From Novipirellula herctigrandis (lineage in GTDB: Bacteria > Planctomycetota > Planctomycetia > Pirellulales > Pirellulaceae): a stretch of 64,000 nucleotides of DNA. The notes under the pieces are model-generated. The model was not told where the DNA came from. It made no database searches and saw nothing but the letters and a program-made list of their open reading frames with translations. A program made the position numbers and the translations under genes. The DNA lies in contig SJPJ01000001.1 in assembly GCA_007859835.1 (NCBI GenBank), positions 409,134-473,133 on the forward strand, given 5' to 3'. Each line of letters begins with the position of its first letter. The stretch's first letter is position 1. Below are positions 1-8,424 of the stretch, one piece after another.

Positions 1-546
1 GCATGCCAGCAAACTCGCTTCGTCCAACAGAGTTTGCAATTTGAATCGGCCTTCCCAAAAGCGCCCGGTACACTCGTCTTCACGATTTGCTCGTCGAGCA
101 ATGTTCTCTGCCGTACATCGCATCCACCAACTGATGTCACTGAGTCGCCGCCGTCGTTCGTCCAACACTTCGGCTTGATTGACGATCATGTCAATTTCCG
201 GCTTCGTCGGTTCCTCGGGCGACCCATCTTTCTTGCGTCGATGAGGAAACAGCCTCAGCCATCGCCTCGCCACCTCTTGATCACTCCACTGAGCAACCAC
301 ATCAGGCCGACTACGCAAAACGAGGTGCAGATGATTGCTGAGCACCGTATAGGTCAGGCAATCGACTGCGAAAATCCCCGCCAGAAACTCCAATCGATCA
401 CGAATCCAGCCACGGCGATGCTCATAGGATTGACCGGAAAACGGGTCTTCGCCACACAAGAATGCACGTCTTACACAGCGTTGAACTGCGTGGAATACCT
501 GAACTTCTGCGGGATCAGCGACTTCATAGCGTGGTTTGCGCGGCAT
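1..546 (-). CDS. RAYT/IS200-like transposase, 3' end cut by window edge
   Basis: This frame is open from an ATG at 546 to the window edge (182 codons seen, no stop). The ATG follows an AGGAGG Shine-Dalgarno. The protein begins MPRKPRYEV and carries SNHLHLVLR, with the HUH-type His-x-His at about residues 72-74, followed near the visible end by TGRFWEGRFK. These are landmarks of the REP-associated (RAYT) branch of the IS200/IS605 Y1 transposases, single-strand DNA endonucleases that act on hairpin-forming DNA. Oddly, the segment just before GRFWEGRF, where the family normally has its catalytic tyrosine, holds no Tyr; the only tyrosines in the visible part are near residues 7, 41 and 66. It may be a divergent or domesticated copy. 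Family assignment is good; activity is unknown. Confidence 0.85.
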   Translation of the reverse strand, partial: MPRKPRYEVADPAEVQVFHAVQRCVRRAFLCGEDPFSGQSYEHRRGWIRDRLEFLAGIFAVDCLTYTVLSNHLHLVLRSRPDVVAQWSDQEVARRWLRLFPHRRKKDGSPEEPTKPEIDMIVNQAEVLDERRRRLSDISWWMRCTAENIARRANREDECTGRFWEGRFKLQTLLDEASLLAC

Positions 547-806
547 AACGACCTCCTGGACAAGACTTGATGAGCGAGAATTCTAGCACGAGCAAATCCC
601 AGCAGTAAGACAATTAAAAATGGATGGCTCCCTATTTCTCCATGGCCCCTTGTTTCTCCCTCTAAATGGATGGTGCCTTTTTCCCCTCTTCTTTTCTATG
701 TTTTTGGATGGCACCTTCTTTCGCCATGGCACCTTCTTTCGCCCCCCTTCTTTCGCTCTTCTTCTTTCCTGTAAGGCAATAGCGTTTGGATGGCCCCTTC
801 TTTGTC

Positions 807-893
807 TTTCTTCGCTCTTCTTTCGCTCTTCTTTCGCTCTTCTTTCGCTCTTCTTTCGCTCTTCTTTCGCTCTTCTTTCGCTCTTCTTTCGCT
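807..893. repeat. 11-bp tandem array (TTCTTTCGCTC)
   Basis: Six perfect copies of TTCTTTCGCTC run from 818 to 883, flanked by partial copies at 807-817 and 884-893. The surrounding 620-920 is pyrimidine-rich low-complexity DNA with scattered ATGGC(A/C)CCTT words. The 11-bp period shifts the frame at each unit, so apparent reading frames through it are artefacts. No gene is supported between 547 and 1260. Confidence 0.9.
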
Positions 894-1013
894 TCTTTTC
901 GATGGCCCCTTCTTTCTGCTCTTTCTTTTTCAGTTGATTGAAAGGCCAACACGATGGCGAGTTGACACAAGGTTTCGCAGTTGATGTCCGGGCACAAATG
1001 GTAGCCCAACAAC

Positions 1014-1042
1014 GAAATAAAACGAAAGTTTCGTTTTATTTC
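1014..1042. repeat. 29-bp perfect AT-rich palindrome
   Basis: The 14-bp arm GAAATAAAACGAAA at 1014-1027 is followed by one base and its exact reverse complement at 1029-1042. A further A-rich run follows. It sits about 220 bp upstream of the small lipoprotein gene. It could be the operator of a dimeric regulator or a hairpin; the one-base centre and lack of a GC-rich stem argue against an ordinary terminator. Confidence 0.7.
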
Positions 1043-1260
1043 ATTAAAAATAGAACTTTTTGCAAAATACGCATTGGATCCTCGGTGGAAATCGCTAAGG
1101 TTAATTGTGTCGCTGTTAATGCTACTTTAAGGCCATGCATTTTTCATTGGATCGAGAGGAGGTGTCTCGGTGTGCTGAAATGCCGCGGTCGTTACGACCG
1201 GTGGTTGTCGGTTGGCCATTCAGAGCCGAATTCAAAATTCTAGAGAAAGGGGTTACGCCC

Positions 1261-1455
1261 ATGGGGCGATTCAATTCATTAACGCATCTCTGCTGCGTTG
1301 TCGCATGTCTAGTTCTATTCAGCGGATGTGGTGGTGAAACCTCGGTGCAGAAGGCGCCTGAGGGCTCGACAATCAGTCAATACTTGGCTGAAAATCCCGA
1401 CGTATTGGCGGAAGAAAATCTTGATGCTGCGGATGACGCAGAGATGGACGAGTAG
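1261..1455 (+). CDS. Small lipoprotein (64 aa)
   Basis: The protein starts MGRFNSLTHLCCVVACLVLFSGC, a short charged N-region and hydrophobic core ending in an LFSG-C lipobox with Cys at about residue 23. The mature part is about 40 residues, acidic (many Asp and Glu) with no recognised domain. The ATG was chosen because GAGAAAGGGG lies just upstream and because it gives a proper lipoprotein signal; the frame is open further upstream but that part is not signal-like. It lies 53 bp before the DUF1559 gene in the same direction. Such tiny lipoproteins commonly accompany DUF1559 genes in planctomycetes. Function is unknown. Confidence 0.75.
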   Translation: MGRFNSLTHLCCVVACLVLFSGCGGETSVQKAPEGSTISQYLAENPDVLAEENLDAADDAEMDE

Positions 1456-1508
1456 CATCTTGAACACGGTATTTTTGACTTTCATTTTCTTATTGGAGTG
1501 AGGACGAT

Positions 1509-2762
1509 ATGAGGAAGACTCGATCGAAACCAGGTTTCACACTGGTCGAATTATTGGTGGTGATTGCCATCATTGGCGTGCTCGTTGGGCTGCTGCTGCC
1601 AGCGGTGCAAGCGGCGCGTGAGGCGGCACGGCGGATGAGCTGTAGTAACAACTTCAAGCAGTTGGGGTTGGCGATACACAACTACCATTCAGCTTATAAT
1701 AGCTTGCCCATGTTCAAGGGCGGTACCGCTCGCCTGGCCGGAGCGCCGAACAGCTACCGAACCACGGCCATTGCCGGTTCTTCTGGTGGTGGCAACGACG
1801 GCCTGCAACTGAGCATCCTGGTGCCGCTGTTGCCGTTTTTTGAAGGTCAGGGATTGTGGGAGCAGATTGCAAATCCCTACTCAATCCCTGCGGGCCAACC
1901 CGGTGCCGGGCTGATCTTCGCACCGATGGGCCCTGTGCCTGCGATGGGGCTCGGGCGGCATGCCGAGAACCAGTACGATCCTTGGCTAACGAATGTCCCA
2001 ACGCTGCGTTGCCCGAGCGATCCGGGAATTGGTCTCCCGTCGCAAGGTCGTACCAACTACGGCGCCTGTTTGGGCGATGATATATTCCGTATCAACAACG
2101 GTGGTGTCAGTGCATTTGGTGTTAAGCACCCGACCCAGTTTCCGCAGGCGCGAAGCGTTTGCCGTGGAATGTTTGTCCCACGACAAGTCACCAAATTTCG
2201 TGACGTACTTGATGGACTATCCAACACGATGATGATGGGTGAGCTCATGACAGACCTAGGCGACAATGATACCCGAACCGCAACCGCGATGGCCACTGGA
2301 AACATTTATCAGATGCCCGGAGAGGCGTGCCCAACGGGTGATCCACTGCGGCCAATATTCTGGGATGCTTCGGCGGTCACACTGATTGCCGGCTCGCAGT
2401 CTCGTCGCGGGTACAAGTGGGCGAGTGCCTATCCCATCGACTCGGGGGTTGTGAACATCTTTCCCCCCAACGGTCGTGCCTGTGGGATTAGCAATGCATC
2501 TCCTGCAACATGGCGCCCCGGAATTTGGGGCACCAGCAGCCGCCACCAAGGCGGAGCCCATATCTTGATGGGTGACGGCGCGGTGAAATTCATCACCGAA
2601 TCGATCGAGGCTGGCAACCCTGCCAATGGCATGGTCCGCTGGAACGGATCATCTCCACCGGCGTTCAACACGTTCGCCTCCCCCGGTAGCATTAGCCCTT
2701 ACGGCTTGTGGGGAGCGCTTTCGACGCGAGCTTCGAAGGAGATTATCGAGGAGGAGCTATAA
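1509..2762 (+). CDS. DUF1559 family prepilin-like secreted protein (417 aa)
   Basis: The N-terminus has the type II secretion/type IV pilin cleavage and methylation motif [20 protein letters not shown] (about residues 9-28), followed by the helix [14 protein letters not shown] and the block [16 protein letters not shown]-terminal [11 protein letters not shown] matches the His-x-x-x-Gly-Asp-Gly-like motif that closes this family. DUF1559 proteins are greatly expanded in planctomycetes and are thought to be pseudopilin-like surface proteins; their exact job is not established. The ATG follows GGAGTGAGGA. The gene pairs with the lipoprotein upstream and is closed by a strong hairpin, suggesting a two-gene transcript. 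Confidence 0.93.
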   Translation: MRKTRSKPGFTLVELLVVIAIIGVLVGLLLPAVQAAREAARRMSCSNNFKQLGLAIHNYHSAYNSLPMFKGGTARLAGAPNSYRTTAIAGSSGGGNDGLQLSILVPLLPFFEGQGLWEQIANPYSIPAGQPGAGLIFAPMGPVPAMGLGRHAENQYDPWLTNVPTLRCPSDPGIGLPSQGRTNYGACLGDDIFRINNGGVSAFGVKHPTQFPQARSVCRGMFVPRQVTKFRDVLDGLSNTMMMGELMTDLGDNDTRTATAMATGNIYQMPGEACPTGDPLRPIFWDASAVTLIAGSQSRRGYKWASAYPIDSGVVNIFPPNGRACGISNASPATWRPGIWGTSSRHQGGAHILMGDGAVKFITESIEAGNPANGMVRWNGSSPPAFNTFASPGSISPYGLWGALSTRASKEIIEEEL

Positions 2763-2794
2763 TTCTCCTTCTGCCTAACGATTAAATTCGACAA

Positions 2795-2824
2795 CGCCGA
2801 TGGCTCACTCCCGAGCCATCGGCG
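2795..2824 (+). terminator. Intrinsic terminator after DUF1559 gene
   Basis: A perfect 12-bp stem (CGCCGATGGCTC with its complement GAGCCATCGGCG) encloses a 6-base loop and is followed by TTTCATTTTG. It begins 32 bp after the stop codon. Confidence 0.85.
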
Positions 2825-2944
2825 TTTCATTTTGCCGTGAAATTGATGGACGGTGCCGAACTCGAACCGTGACTAGAGCATCTTAAACTTCAATGTGCGT
2901 TGTACCTTAAATTGCGATTGCAGTTGATGCCATCATTTGGAGAG

Positions 2945-2994
2945 GGCCAGAAAGGGCCATCCCAGGCGATAAGGCCAGAAGGGGCCATCCCAGG
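2945..2994. repeat. Two 22-bp direct repeats, 28-bp period
   Basis: Copies at 2945-2966 and 2973-2994 differ at one base (GGCCAGAA[A/G]GGGCCATCCCAGG) and are separated by CGATAA. They lie between the DUF1559 terminator and the transposase remnant. The rest of 2825-3056 shows no gene. Confidence 0.8.
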
Positions 2995-3056
2995 GCAACT
3001 CAGTTTTTGAATCTAGATGAGAGCTTTAGTAGACCGGTTGGCTTGGTGGCGAAGGC

Positions 3057-3416
3057 TCAAAAGGCGGAGGCGATCCCATTGTGTCCCGCGTCGCGAAGAA
3101 CCGTCAGGCTGGCGTTGCGAAGGGATGCCCGACTTACCGAACCATATCCGGTGCGAGCCCGACACTTGTCTTCGCCCGTCGTCACATCGCGAACCCAGTG
3201 CAGACGATGCTCGACGCCCCAGTGGCCTCGATTGAAATCCAGAAAGTGCTTCGCATTGGCTCGATCGGGTCCCAGGCTGGTGATCGCGTGCGAGACTTCC
3301 TTGACCGGCTCATCGCCAATGATCCGCGTTCGCTCGTTGCGAATCGCTTGGGCAAAGCCTGGCCAGTCAAGAAAGCCACCGAGTCGGCTGCTGGACTGAA
3401 GGTTAAATGCACTCCG
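3057..3416 (-). pseudogene. ISAs1-family transposase, C-terminal remnant
   Basis: The frame encodes DWPGFAQAIRNERTRI and then RGHWGVEHRLHWVRDVTTGED before ending LRDAGHNGIASAF and a TGA at 3057-3059. This is the typical C-terminal end of ISAs1 (H-repeat) DDE transposases, where the Glu in HWGVEH lies in the catalytic core. Upstream it meets an in-frame TAA at 3417-3419, so about two thirds of the usual 370-residue enzyme, including the N-terminal domain and the first Asp residues, is missing. No inverted repeats could be assigned. It is a decayed insertion. Confidence 0.85.
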
Positions 3417-3549
3417 TTAATGCGACTTACCAATCCTAGGCTTCCGACAACCCAAAATCGAACAGTGAGTTGCTCTGAGTTTGATAGGTCCATGGTTGTC
3501 GCGGGTGATTCAAGGTTGGACCAACGATTTCGCGATCGACGCAAGGCCG

Positions 3550-3621
3550 GAGCCGCAAGAGGTAATTCTTCAAGTACGGATCTGTGCGGGGGCGGCTGGC
3601 AACAGCCGTTACTACCGCAAT
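3550..3621 (+). ncRNA. Group II intron 3' fragment (domains V and VI)
   Basis: Positions 3550-3582 resemble intron domain V: GAGCCG at the 5' side, an internal AAGA/TCTT stem, and TACGGATC closing the outer stem, including the catalytic AGC-type triad. Directly downstream, 3585-3619 folds as domain VI: outer stem TGCGG/CCGCA, inner stem CGGCTG/CAGCCG (3593-3598 with 3603-3608) capped by a GCAA tetraloop, and an unpaired A near 3614 as a candidate branch point. No reverse-transcriptase gene or domain I is visible upstream, so this is the stump of a truncated intron next to an IS remnant. The call is from fold and motif only. Confidence 0.55.
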
Positions 3622-3677
3622 AGGCGGTTGGAATCCGGCGATGACGCTGCGTTCATCACCGGCTAATGGCTTCCATT

Positions 3678-3703
3678 CCTTCGGGATAAACGTGTCCCGA
3701 AGG
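3678..3703 (-). terminator. Hairpin downstream of the export cluster
   Basis: CCTTCGGGA (3678-3686) pairs perfectly with TCCCGAAGG (3695-3703) around an 8-base loop. It lies 12 bp beyond the stop codon of the last minus-strand gene of the cluster. There is no strong U-tract on the minus strand, so termination is likely but not certain. Confidence 0.55.
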
Positions 3704-3714
3704 GATCACACCGA

Positions 3715-5868
3715 TTAGCCCTGACTTGGCCGCAGCAACGACTCATACCACCGATGCATTCGCACCCAGGCGAATTCGCCAATACTCACTTGCCGTAGCC
3801 CCAATATCGCGTAGCCTTGTTCTCCTGCACCTAAGTCTTGACAGGCCTCGGCCGACAGTGTGATCACGCCCCGAAATCGTGGTTCAACCAAACGCATACT
3901 TGGCTGATCGGAATCTTCCTTTTCAGTCACGGCTAATGGTCCTCCCAGGCTTGAACTCATCGCGGGGTGCGGTAGTGCGGTTGAGGCTCGCGGATCCAGT
4001 CGTTCCATTCTTCCTACCCGTGCGAGTCGACCTTTGATACGAAACCGTGTCTGATCGCCAATTTTTATCGCATCAATCTCCTCTTGACCAACGGACAGGA
4101 CGAGTTCCTTTCGCGTTTCATTCGCTACGGTCAATATCTCGGATCCCTCTTTGATGTACATGCCCGTCGATTGATGAAGGTTCCGTGCAACAATTCGACC
4201 CGCGACCGGCGCATGTACCCGTAGTCCTGCGGATTGGCGTCGAATGATGTTCAGTCGTTCTTCGATCGATTGCAAATTCCTTCTGGCGATCTGGGCCGCC
4301 GCAGCATTGTGTCTGTCGATCGCCATACGAACCTGAACTTCGCCCTGCTGATATTCAAGTTGAAGCGAGTGCAATTGGGCCTCAAGTTCGTCGTTGTGCA
4401 ACTCGACCAGCAGTTGTCCGGCCTCAACCATTTCACCATCCATGACATGGACATGATCGACAAAACCATTGACACTGCTACGAACAACCGACTGATCCGA
4501 GTAGTCAACGACGACGGGCGCATCCATCGCTCCCGGCCATGGTAGCCACAGCGAGGCCGCACCTATCACGACGACGATTGATACGCTGCAAACCAGTGCG
4601 CGAATAAACGAAGGTCGTTTTTCATGAAACCGCCGCTGAAAGTCGACAACGACTTTCCATAACGGCACAGCAAACCAACTGAAGACCCCAATGATCGCCA
4701 ACAGTAATCCTGCGCCGTGCATCAGAACCGATGCGGCAGAGACTAAAGAAACACAAACCAGCAACCGCCATACGGTACTGGCCACTCCATAACTGCAAAC
4801 GAACCAACGCCGAAAACCAAGTATTTGCAATGGACGATGTCTCTCGCCGAAAAATAGACGCGATGCGGTACCCTTTACAAAACGATTGGCGTCCGTGGCT
4901 AAATTGGGGACATTCAGTAGATCAGCAAGTATGTAGTACCCATCAAAACGCATCAACGGATTGGCATTGAACAGCAACGTGGACAGACTAGCCATCACGA
5001 TCACGTTAAATAGCAGGTGATGAGTCAACGACGAGTCGACGTTCGCCCAAGTGATCGCGGCGACCGCCGCAAGAACCAGTTCAGCATACATGCCTGAAAT
5101 GGCAACATGAATTCGTTGCCACTTTGACGGGAAACGCCAACAAGAGGTAACGTCGACATACGCCATCGGCGCAAGCAGAATAAAAATGACTCCGGTCTCA
5201 CGTACTTCGCCCCGGTGATATTTGCAGGCTAATCCATGCGCCAACTCGTGAACAACCTTCAAAACCGCCCAAGCAAGCAGCATCCACAGCCAATTGTTAG
5301 GTGCCAGCACGCCAGCGGAGCTAGCGATAAATTTCGTCCAGTTTGTGGCGGCGCAACCAACACCGAACAGAATCACAATGATTCCCACCATTGACGCTAC
5401 GGGCGACAATAACCAGCCGAATGATGGAAGCAAAGCCGCCAGTAATTGGTCCGGCGATCCCAGCGGGATCTTCATCCAGAAAGGGTTGACTCGATTCGTC
5501 AATCCGCCGCGTTGATTGTTGTTCATTTGTCGGCGAGGCGACCACACGGATTCTTGATCCGCGAGTTCGGCGATATCGTTTTCAATCACCCAGGTCGCCA
5601 CTTGAAGGCCCTGCGATTGCGTGAGTGCTTCTGCGCCTAATGTGCGGGCAGTGATCGTCAAAGCCTGAGCAACGGTCCTGGTCCCATCGAGCATCGAGAT
5701 AAACACGTACTCGGGATAGCCAATTCGAAAGAACTTTCCCGCCGCCGGCACTTCGATGTGATAGTAAGTTTCCTGGCCATGAACTTGTGGCACAAAGGTC
5801 AATTCACACGCCAACCTGATTTTTGAGCCGCTTAAATCACGTGTCGTTAAGTCTGGGACGATGGTCAT
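3715..5868 (-). CDS. M50 (site-2-type) membrane metalloprotease fused to HlyD adaptor (717 aa)
   Basis: Starting at MTIVPDL, residues 1-100 form a PqqD-like winged-helix-type region (weak call). Membrane segments follow, with zinc motif HELAH at about 207-211 and the second M50 motif NPLMRFDGYY near 305. More membrane helices run to about 430. A biotinyl/lipoyl hairpin (SSVNGFVDHVHVMDGEMVEAGQ), a coiled coil and a second lipoyl half (HAPVAGRIVARNL) then make a periplasmic adaptor. The expected role is an inner-membrane component of an exporter that may also process substrate or a partner. I chose the ATG at 5868 rather than 5892 because the latter would overlap the previous gene by 20 bp. It is the last gene of a five-gene minus-strand cluster. 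A true protease activity is inferred from the intact HExxH. Confidence 0.85.
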   Translation of the reverse strand: MTIVPDLTTRDLSGSKIRLACELTFVPQVHGQETYYHIEVPAAGKFFRIGYPEYVFISMLDGTRTVAQALTITARTLGAEALTQSQGLQVATWVIENDIAELADQESVWSPRRQMNNNQRGGLTNRVNPFWMKIPLGSPDQLLAALLPSFGWLLSPVASMVGIIVILFGVGCAATNWTKFIASSAGVLAPNNWLWMLLAWAVLKVVHELAHGLACKYHRGEVRETGVIFILLAPMAYVDVTSCWRFPSKWQRIHVAISGMYAELVLAAVAAITWANVDSSLTHHLLFNVIVMASLSTLLFNANPLMRFDGYYILADLLNVPNLATDANRFVKGTASRLFFGERHRPLQILGFRRWFVCSYGVASTVWRLLVCVSLVSAASVLMHGAGLLLAIIGVFSWFAVPLWKVVVDFQRRFHEKRPSFIRALVCSVSIVVVIGAASLWLPWPGAMDAPVVVDYSDQSVVRSSVNGFVDHVHVMDGEMVEAGQLLVELHNDELEAQLHSLQLEYQQGEVQVRMAIDRHNAAAAQIARRNLQSIEERLNIIRRQSAGLRVHAPVAGRIVARNLHQSTGMYIKEGSEILTVANETRKELVLSVGQEEIDAIKIGDQTRFRIKGRLARVGRMERLDPRASTALPHPAMSSSLGGPLAVTEKEDSDQPSMRLVEPRFRGVITLSAEACQDLGAGEQGYAILGLRQVSIGEFAWVRMHRWYESLLRPSQG

Positions 5869-5872
5869 ATTA

Positions 5873-7324
5873 TCACCAACCCAGCCACGCAATGGCGGCC
5901 GTCATCGGTCGACGAAATACGTTCCAAATCAGTGGATAACGATCCGCTTCAATCCGCGCCGTTCCCTTCATACCAGGCCGAAGGTCCATTTTGGAATCTT
6001 GCAGTCGGACTTCCGCGACAAACACGTTCTGGTCGTCGCGCACCTCGGCGCGTGGATGAACTCGCTCGATCGATGCATCAAAACGGCTAAGCGGATACGC
6101 ATCAAGTCGTACGGTGACCGCCATTCCCGCACGGACATAGGCAAACTCGTCTTCGACGATACCGACCTCGACAACCATCTCATCAAGCGGGGCTATTTCA
6201 AATAGCGTTTTCCCAACTTCCAGCGGCATACCCTCGGCATCTTTCAAATCTCCACTGACCACCACACCGGCGATCGGACTTCGGATGTCAACGTTGTGTT
6301 CGCGGTACTCAAGCAATTCAGTACGCTTTTGCAAACGGTCAACCTCATACCGTGCGACCTCTGCCTCACCCGATTTCTGCGTGGCTAAGTGTCCGGCCCG
6401 TTCCTTACTGGCACGGTGCAAATCCGCTCGAATTCCTGACAACTCCATCCTTACCTCACGGCCGTCCATCTGTGCCAACAATTGCCCCTGCTCGACAATA
6501 TCTCCTGGTTCGACGAGCGATTTAGCCAAAGAACCGGCAAAGGGTGCCGCCACGAATCTCCGCAAGACGGGTTCGACCGTGCAATCGCACTTTGCCTGAT
6601 AGTGCAACGGAAGGCATAGGATCACAGTGACAAATAAAATCGCAGCCAACAATGATAGCCGGCCCTTTTTCTTAACCCATTCTCGAGCACTCTTGATCGT
6701 CTTCTCAACCGAACCCTTTTCGGAGCGAGTCATCAATTTTAGTGCCGATGCAACGGAAGGCCCCGCTGTTTCTAAAAATTTGGTAACCGTTGTAGCGTGA
6801 ACCCCTTTTGCATTGCCAGTCACCAACCAGGCACCTCGCAATTGCCCGCTTGCATCACGTAGCGGCGCACTGACAATTGCCTCCACGTTGGCAAGCTTTG
6901 CAAATTGCCGGTGCGCAAGTTGCCCACCCGCATAGATTTCGTCGTGGCTCGGCCAACCGATGGATCCGCCAAAAGCGATACATTCCTGCAGACAGGCCTG
7001 AGCAGACCGGGCTATTTCGCCCTGTTGATCAAATGTCGCAACGCCTGAGACGGCGGTGAGCCGACATTCAATCGATGCATCGCGACACAAGCCAACAAGG
7101 ACTTGTTCGGTTGCTAGAAAGCCTTGTAATTGATCGGCAAGAACTTGACACGAGGCATGTAAGTCTTCGCTGGATTCCATTCGAGCAATTAACTCGCTCA
7201 AGGCGGCCATCTGCCTGAGTTGCTCGCGAAGCTGCGTGGTCTCTGACAAGGCGCGATGTTCACGTTGCGGAGTGACTAGCGGTACTGCATTGGCAGGTTG
7301 ATTCGGAGCATACTCGACCGTCAT
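5873..7324 (-). CDS. GAF-domain/HlyD fusion adaptor (483 aa)
   Basis: Residues about 35-200 look like a cytosolic GAF sensor domain (LSELIARMESSEDLHASCQ to a helical end), followed by a basic linker, one transmembrane segment (LSLLAAILFVTVILCLPLHYQ) and a periplasmic HlyD/membrane-fusion domain with lipoyl halves (AAPFAGSLAKSLVEPGDIVEQGQ and SPIAGVVVSGDL), a coiled coil and a beta-barrel. The start is the second of two close ATGs, because GGAGG lies 6 bases before it but abuts the first. The stop is 4 bp before the start of the M50-adaptor gene, so the two are probably co-translated. GAF domains bind small ligands or take part in dimerisation; having one on an adaptor suggests that export is gated by a cytosolic signal (inference). 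Confidence 0.85.
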   Translation of the reverse strand: MTVEYAPNQPANAVPLVTPQREHRALSETTQLREQLRQMAALSELIARMESSEDLHASCQVLADQLQGFLATEQVLVGLCRDASIECRLTAVSGVATFDQQGEIARSAQACLQECIAFGGSIGWPSHDEIYAGGQLAHRQFAKLANVEAIVSAPLRDASGQLRGAWLVTGNAKGVHATTVTKFLETAGPSVASALKLMTRSEKGSVEKTIKSAREWVKKKGRLSLLAAILFVTVILCLPLHYQAKCDCTVEPVLRRFVAAPFAGSLAKSLVEPGDIVEQGQLLAQMDGREVRMELSGIRADLHRASKERAGHLATQKSGEAEVARYEVDRLQKRTELLEYREHNVDIRSPIAGVVVSGDLKDAEGMPLEVGKTLFEIAPLDEMVVEVGIVEDEFAYVRAGMAVTVRLDAYPLSRFDASIERVHPRAEVRDDQNVFVAEVRLQDSKMDLRPGMKGTARIEADRYPLIWNVFRRPMTAAIAWLGW

Positions 7325-7355
7325 GTCCATCCTCCATTGTCATCTCGACGGGGCA

Positions 7356-8210
7356 CTACGGATGTTTTGCAGCTAGAGGTGAGTATGTATCAGCGAAGTC
7401 TAGATAACAGGTCGTACCGCAGTGAAGTCGCTCGTCAGGATTTGGCAATCGGACTCGCACACGTGTTGTACCACTTTGCGGATCGATCGTTGGCGACACG
7501 AACTCAATCGAACCGGAGGCCATATGAGTTGGGTCCATAAAGCGTACGTTAACCGCCCTCCCGACCGAAAGCTCTCTCGCTAAGTCAGCGGGAACCAAAA
7601 AGATGACCAACAACGGGTCAAGCTGGACAACGCGGACGATCACTGGATCACTCGGCAAAACCGACTCGCCACAATCTCTGAGTACCCGCGTAACCACTCC
7701 GTCGATGGGCGAACGAAGGCAGCGTTTCTCAAGTTGGACGAGTGTGCGTTCATACTCAAGTGTCTTTACTTGAAGCTCTTCTTGGATCGCTTTTAAGTTG
7801 GCTTGGGCGATTCGTCTCTTCGATTCCGCTCGATCGAGTTCTTGCGAGCTAGCATGTTTTCGTGCGATCAACTCGTTAAGTTTCTTAACAGTGATGGTTT
7901 GCTGGTGCAAATCCTCCATCGCAGACTCTAGCCGACCACGGGATTGCTTGATACTTTTCGCGATCTCAAGTGTCACTTCGAGTACCGAGTCATCCATCTG
8001 AACCAATAGCTGATTCTCGGTAACACGGTCACCTTCTTTAATGTGGATTGCTTCGACAATCCCCATTTCGGAAGCCGCGACGTCAATATCTTGATAGGGT
8101 TCCGTGAACCCTTGGATTTCAGTCGCTGGCGAGCATGACACCCAACAAACCATTGTCGCGCAGACGAAAGTCCGGCGAACGAGGCATCGAATTGAAAGCG
8201 TGGAACTCAT
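7356..8210 (-). CDS. HlyD-family periplasmic adaptor, probable lipoprotein (284 aa)
   Basis: The start MSSTLSIRCLVRRTFVCATMVCWVSC gives a signal sequence ending in a VS-C lipobox-like site; the frame is open further upstream to 8318 but that stretch is not signal-like. The mature part has a lipoyl half (GIVEAIHIKEGDRVTENQL), a long coiled-coil hairpin (about residues 90-170), the second lipoyl half (SPIDGVVTRVLRDCGESV) and a membrane-proximal barrel (PTIDPQSGTTRVRVRL). It is a standard membrane-fusion protein linking inner-membrane parts to a TolC-like channel. It ends 31 bp before the GAF-HlyD gene. Confidence 0.85.
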   Translation of the reverse strand: MSSTLSIRCLVRRTFVCATMVCWVSCSPATEIQGFTEPYQDIDVAASEMGIVEAIHIKEGDRVTENQLLVQMDDSVLEVTLEIAKSIKQSRGRLESAMEDLHQQTITVKKLNELIARKHASSQELDRAESKRRIAQANLKAIQEELQVKTLEYERTLVQLEKRCLRSPIDGVVTRVLRDCGESVLPSDPVIVRVVQLDPLLVIFLVPADLARELSVGRAVNVRFMDPTHMASGSIEFVSPTIDPQSGTTRVRVRLPNPDERLHCGTTCYLDFADTYSPLAAKHP

Positions 8211-8424
8211 CTTAAGTTTAGATTGTATCGTCGTAGAACGTGAACGAACTTCTTGACTGCACCATAGCAGCGAGTGGTAACTTTGGCTTAATGATTCGGG
8301 GGCAGATTTGATGTGCACGTCGCATCGTCATCAGTTGCCATCTGACAACATGTGGACGCAGGTGGTGTGATTCACAAACAATTCATTTCTTGCTCGATTA
8401 CATAAACTACTGCTGAAAGCTAGC

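Noticed and set aside
34-570. Plus-strand 178-residue open frame
   Set aside because: It is antisense to the RAYT-like transposase, whose HUH motif and ribosome site are clear; the plus-strand protein has no recognisable feature.
662-1012. Minus-strand frame rich in Lys, Glu and Arg
   Set aside because: It is the translation of the 11-bp satellite and its pyrimidine-rich surroundings; no ribosome site or family.
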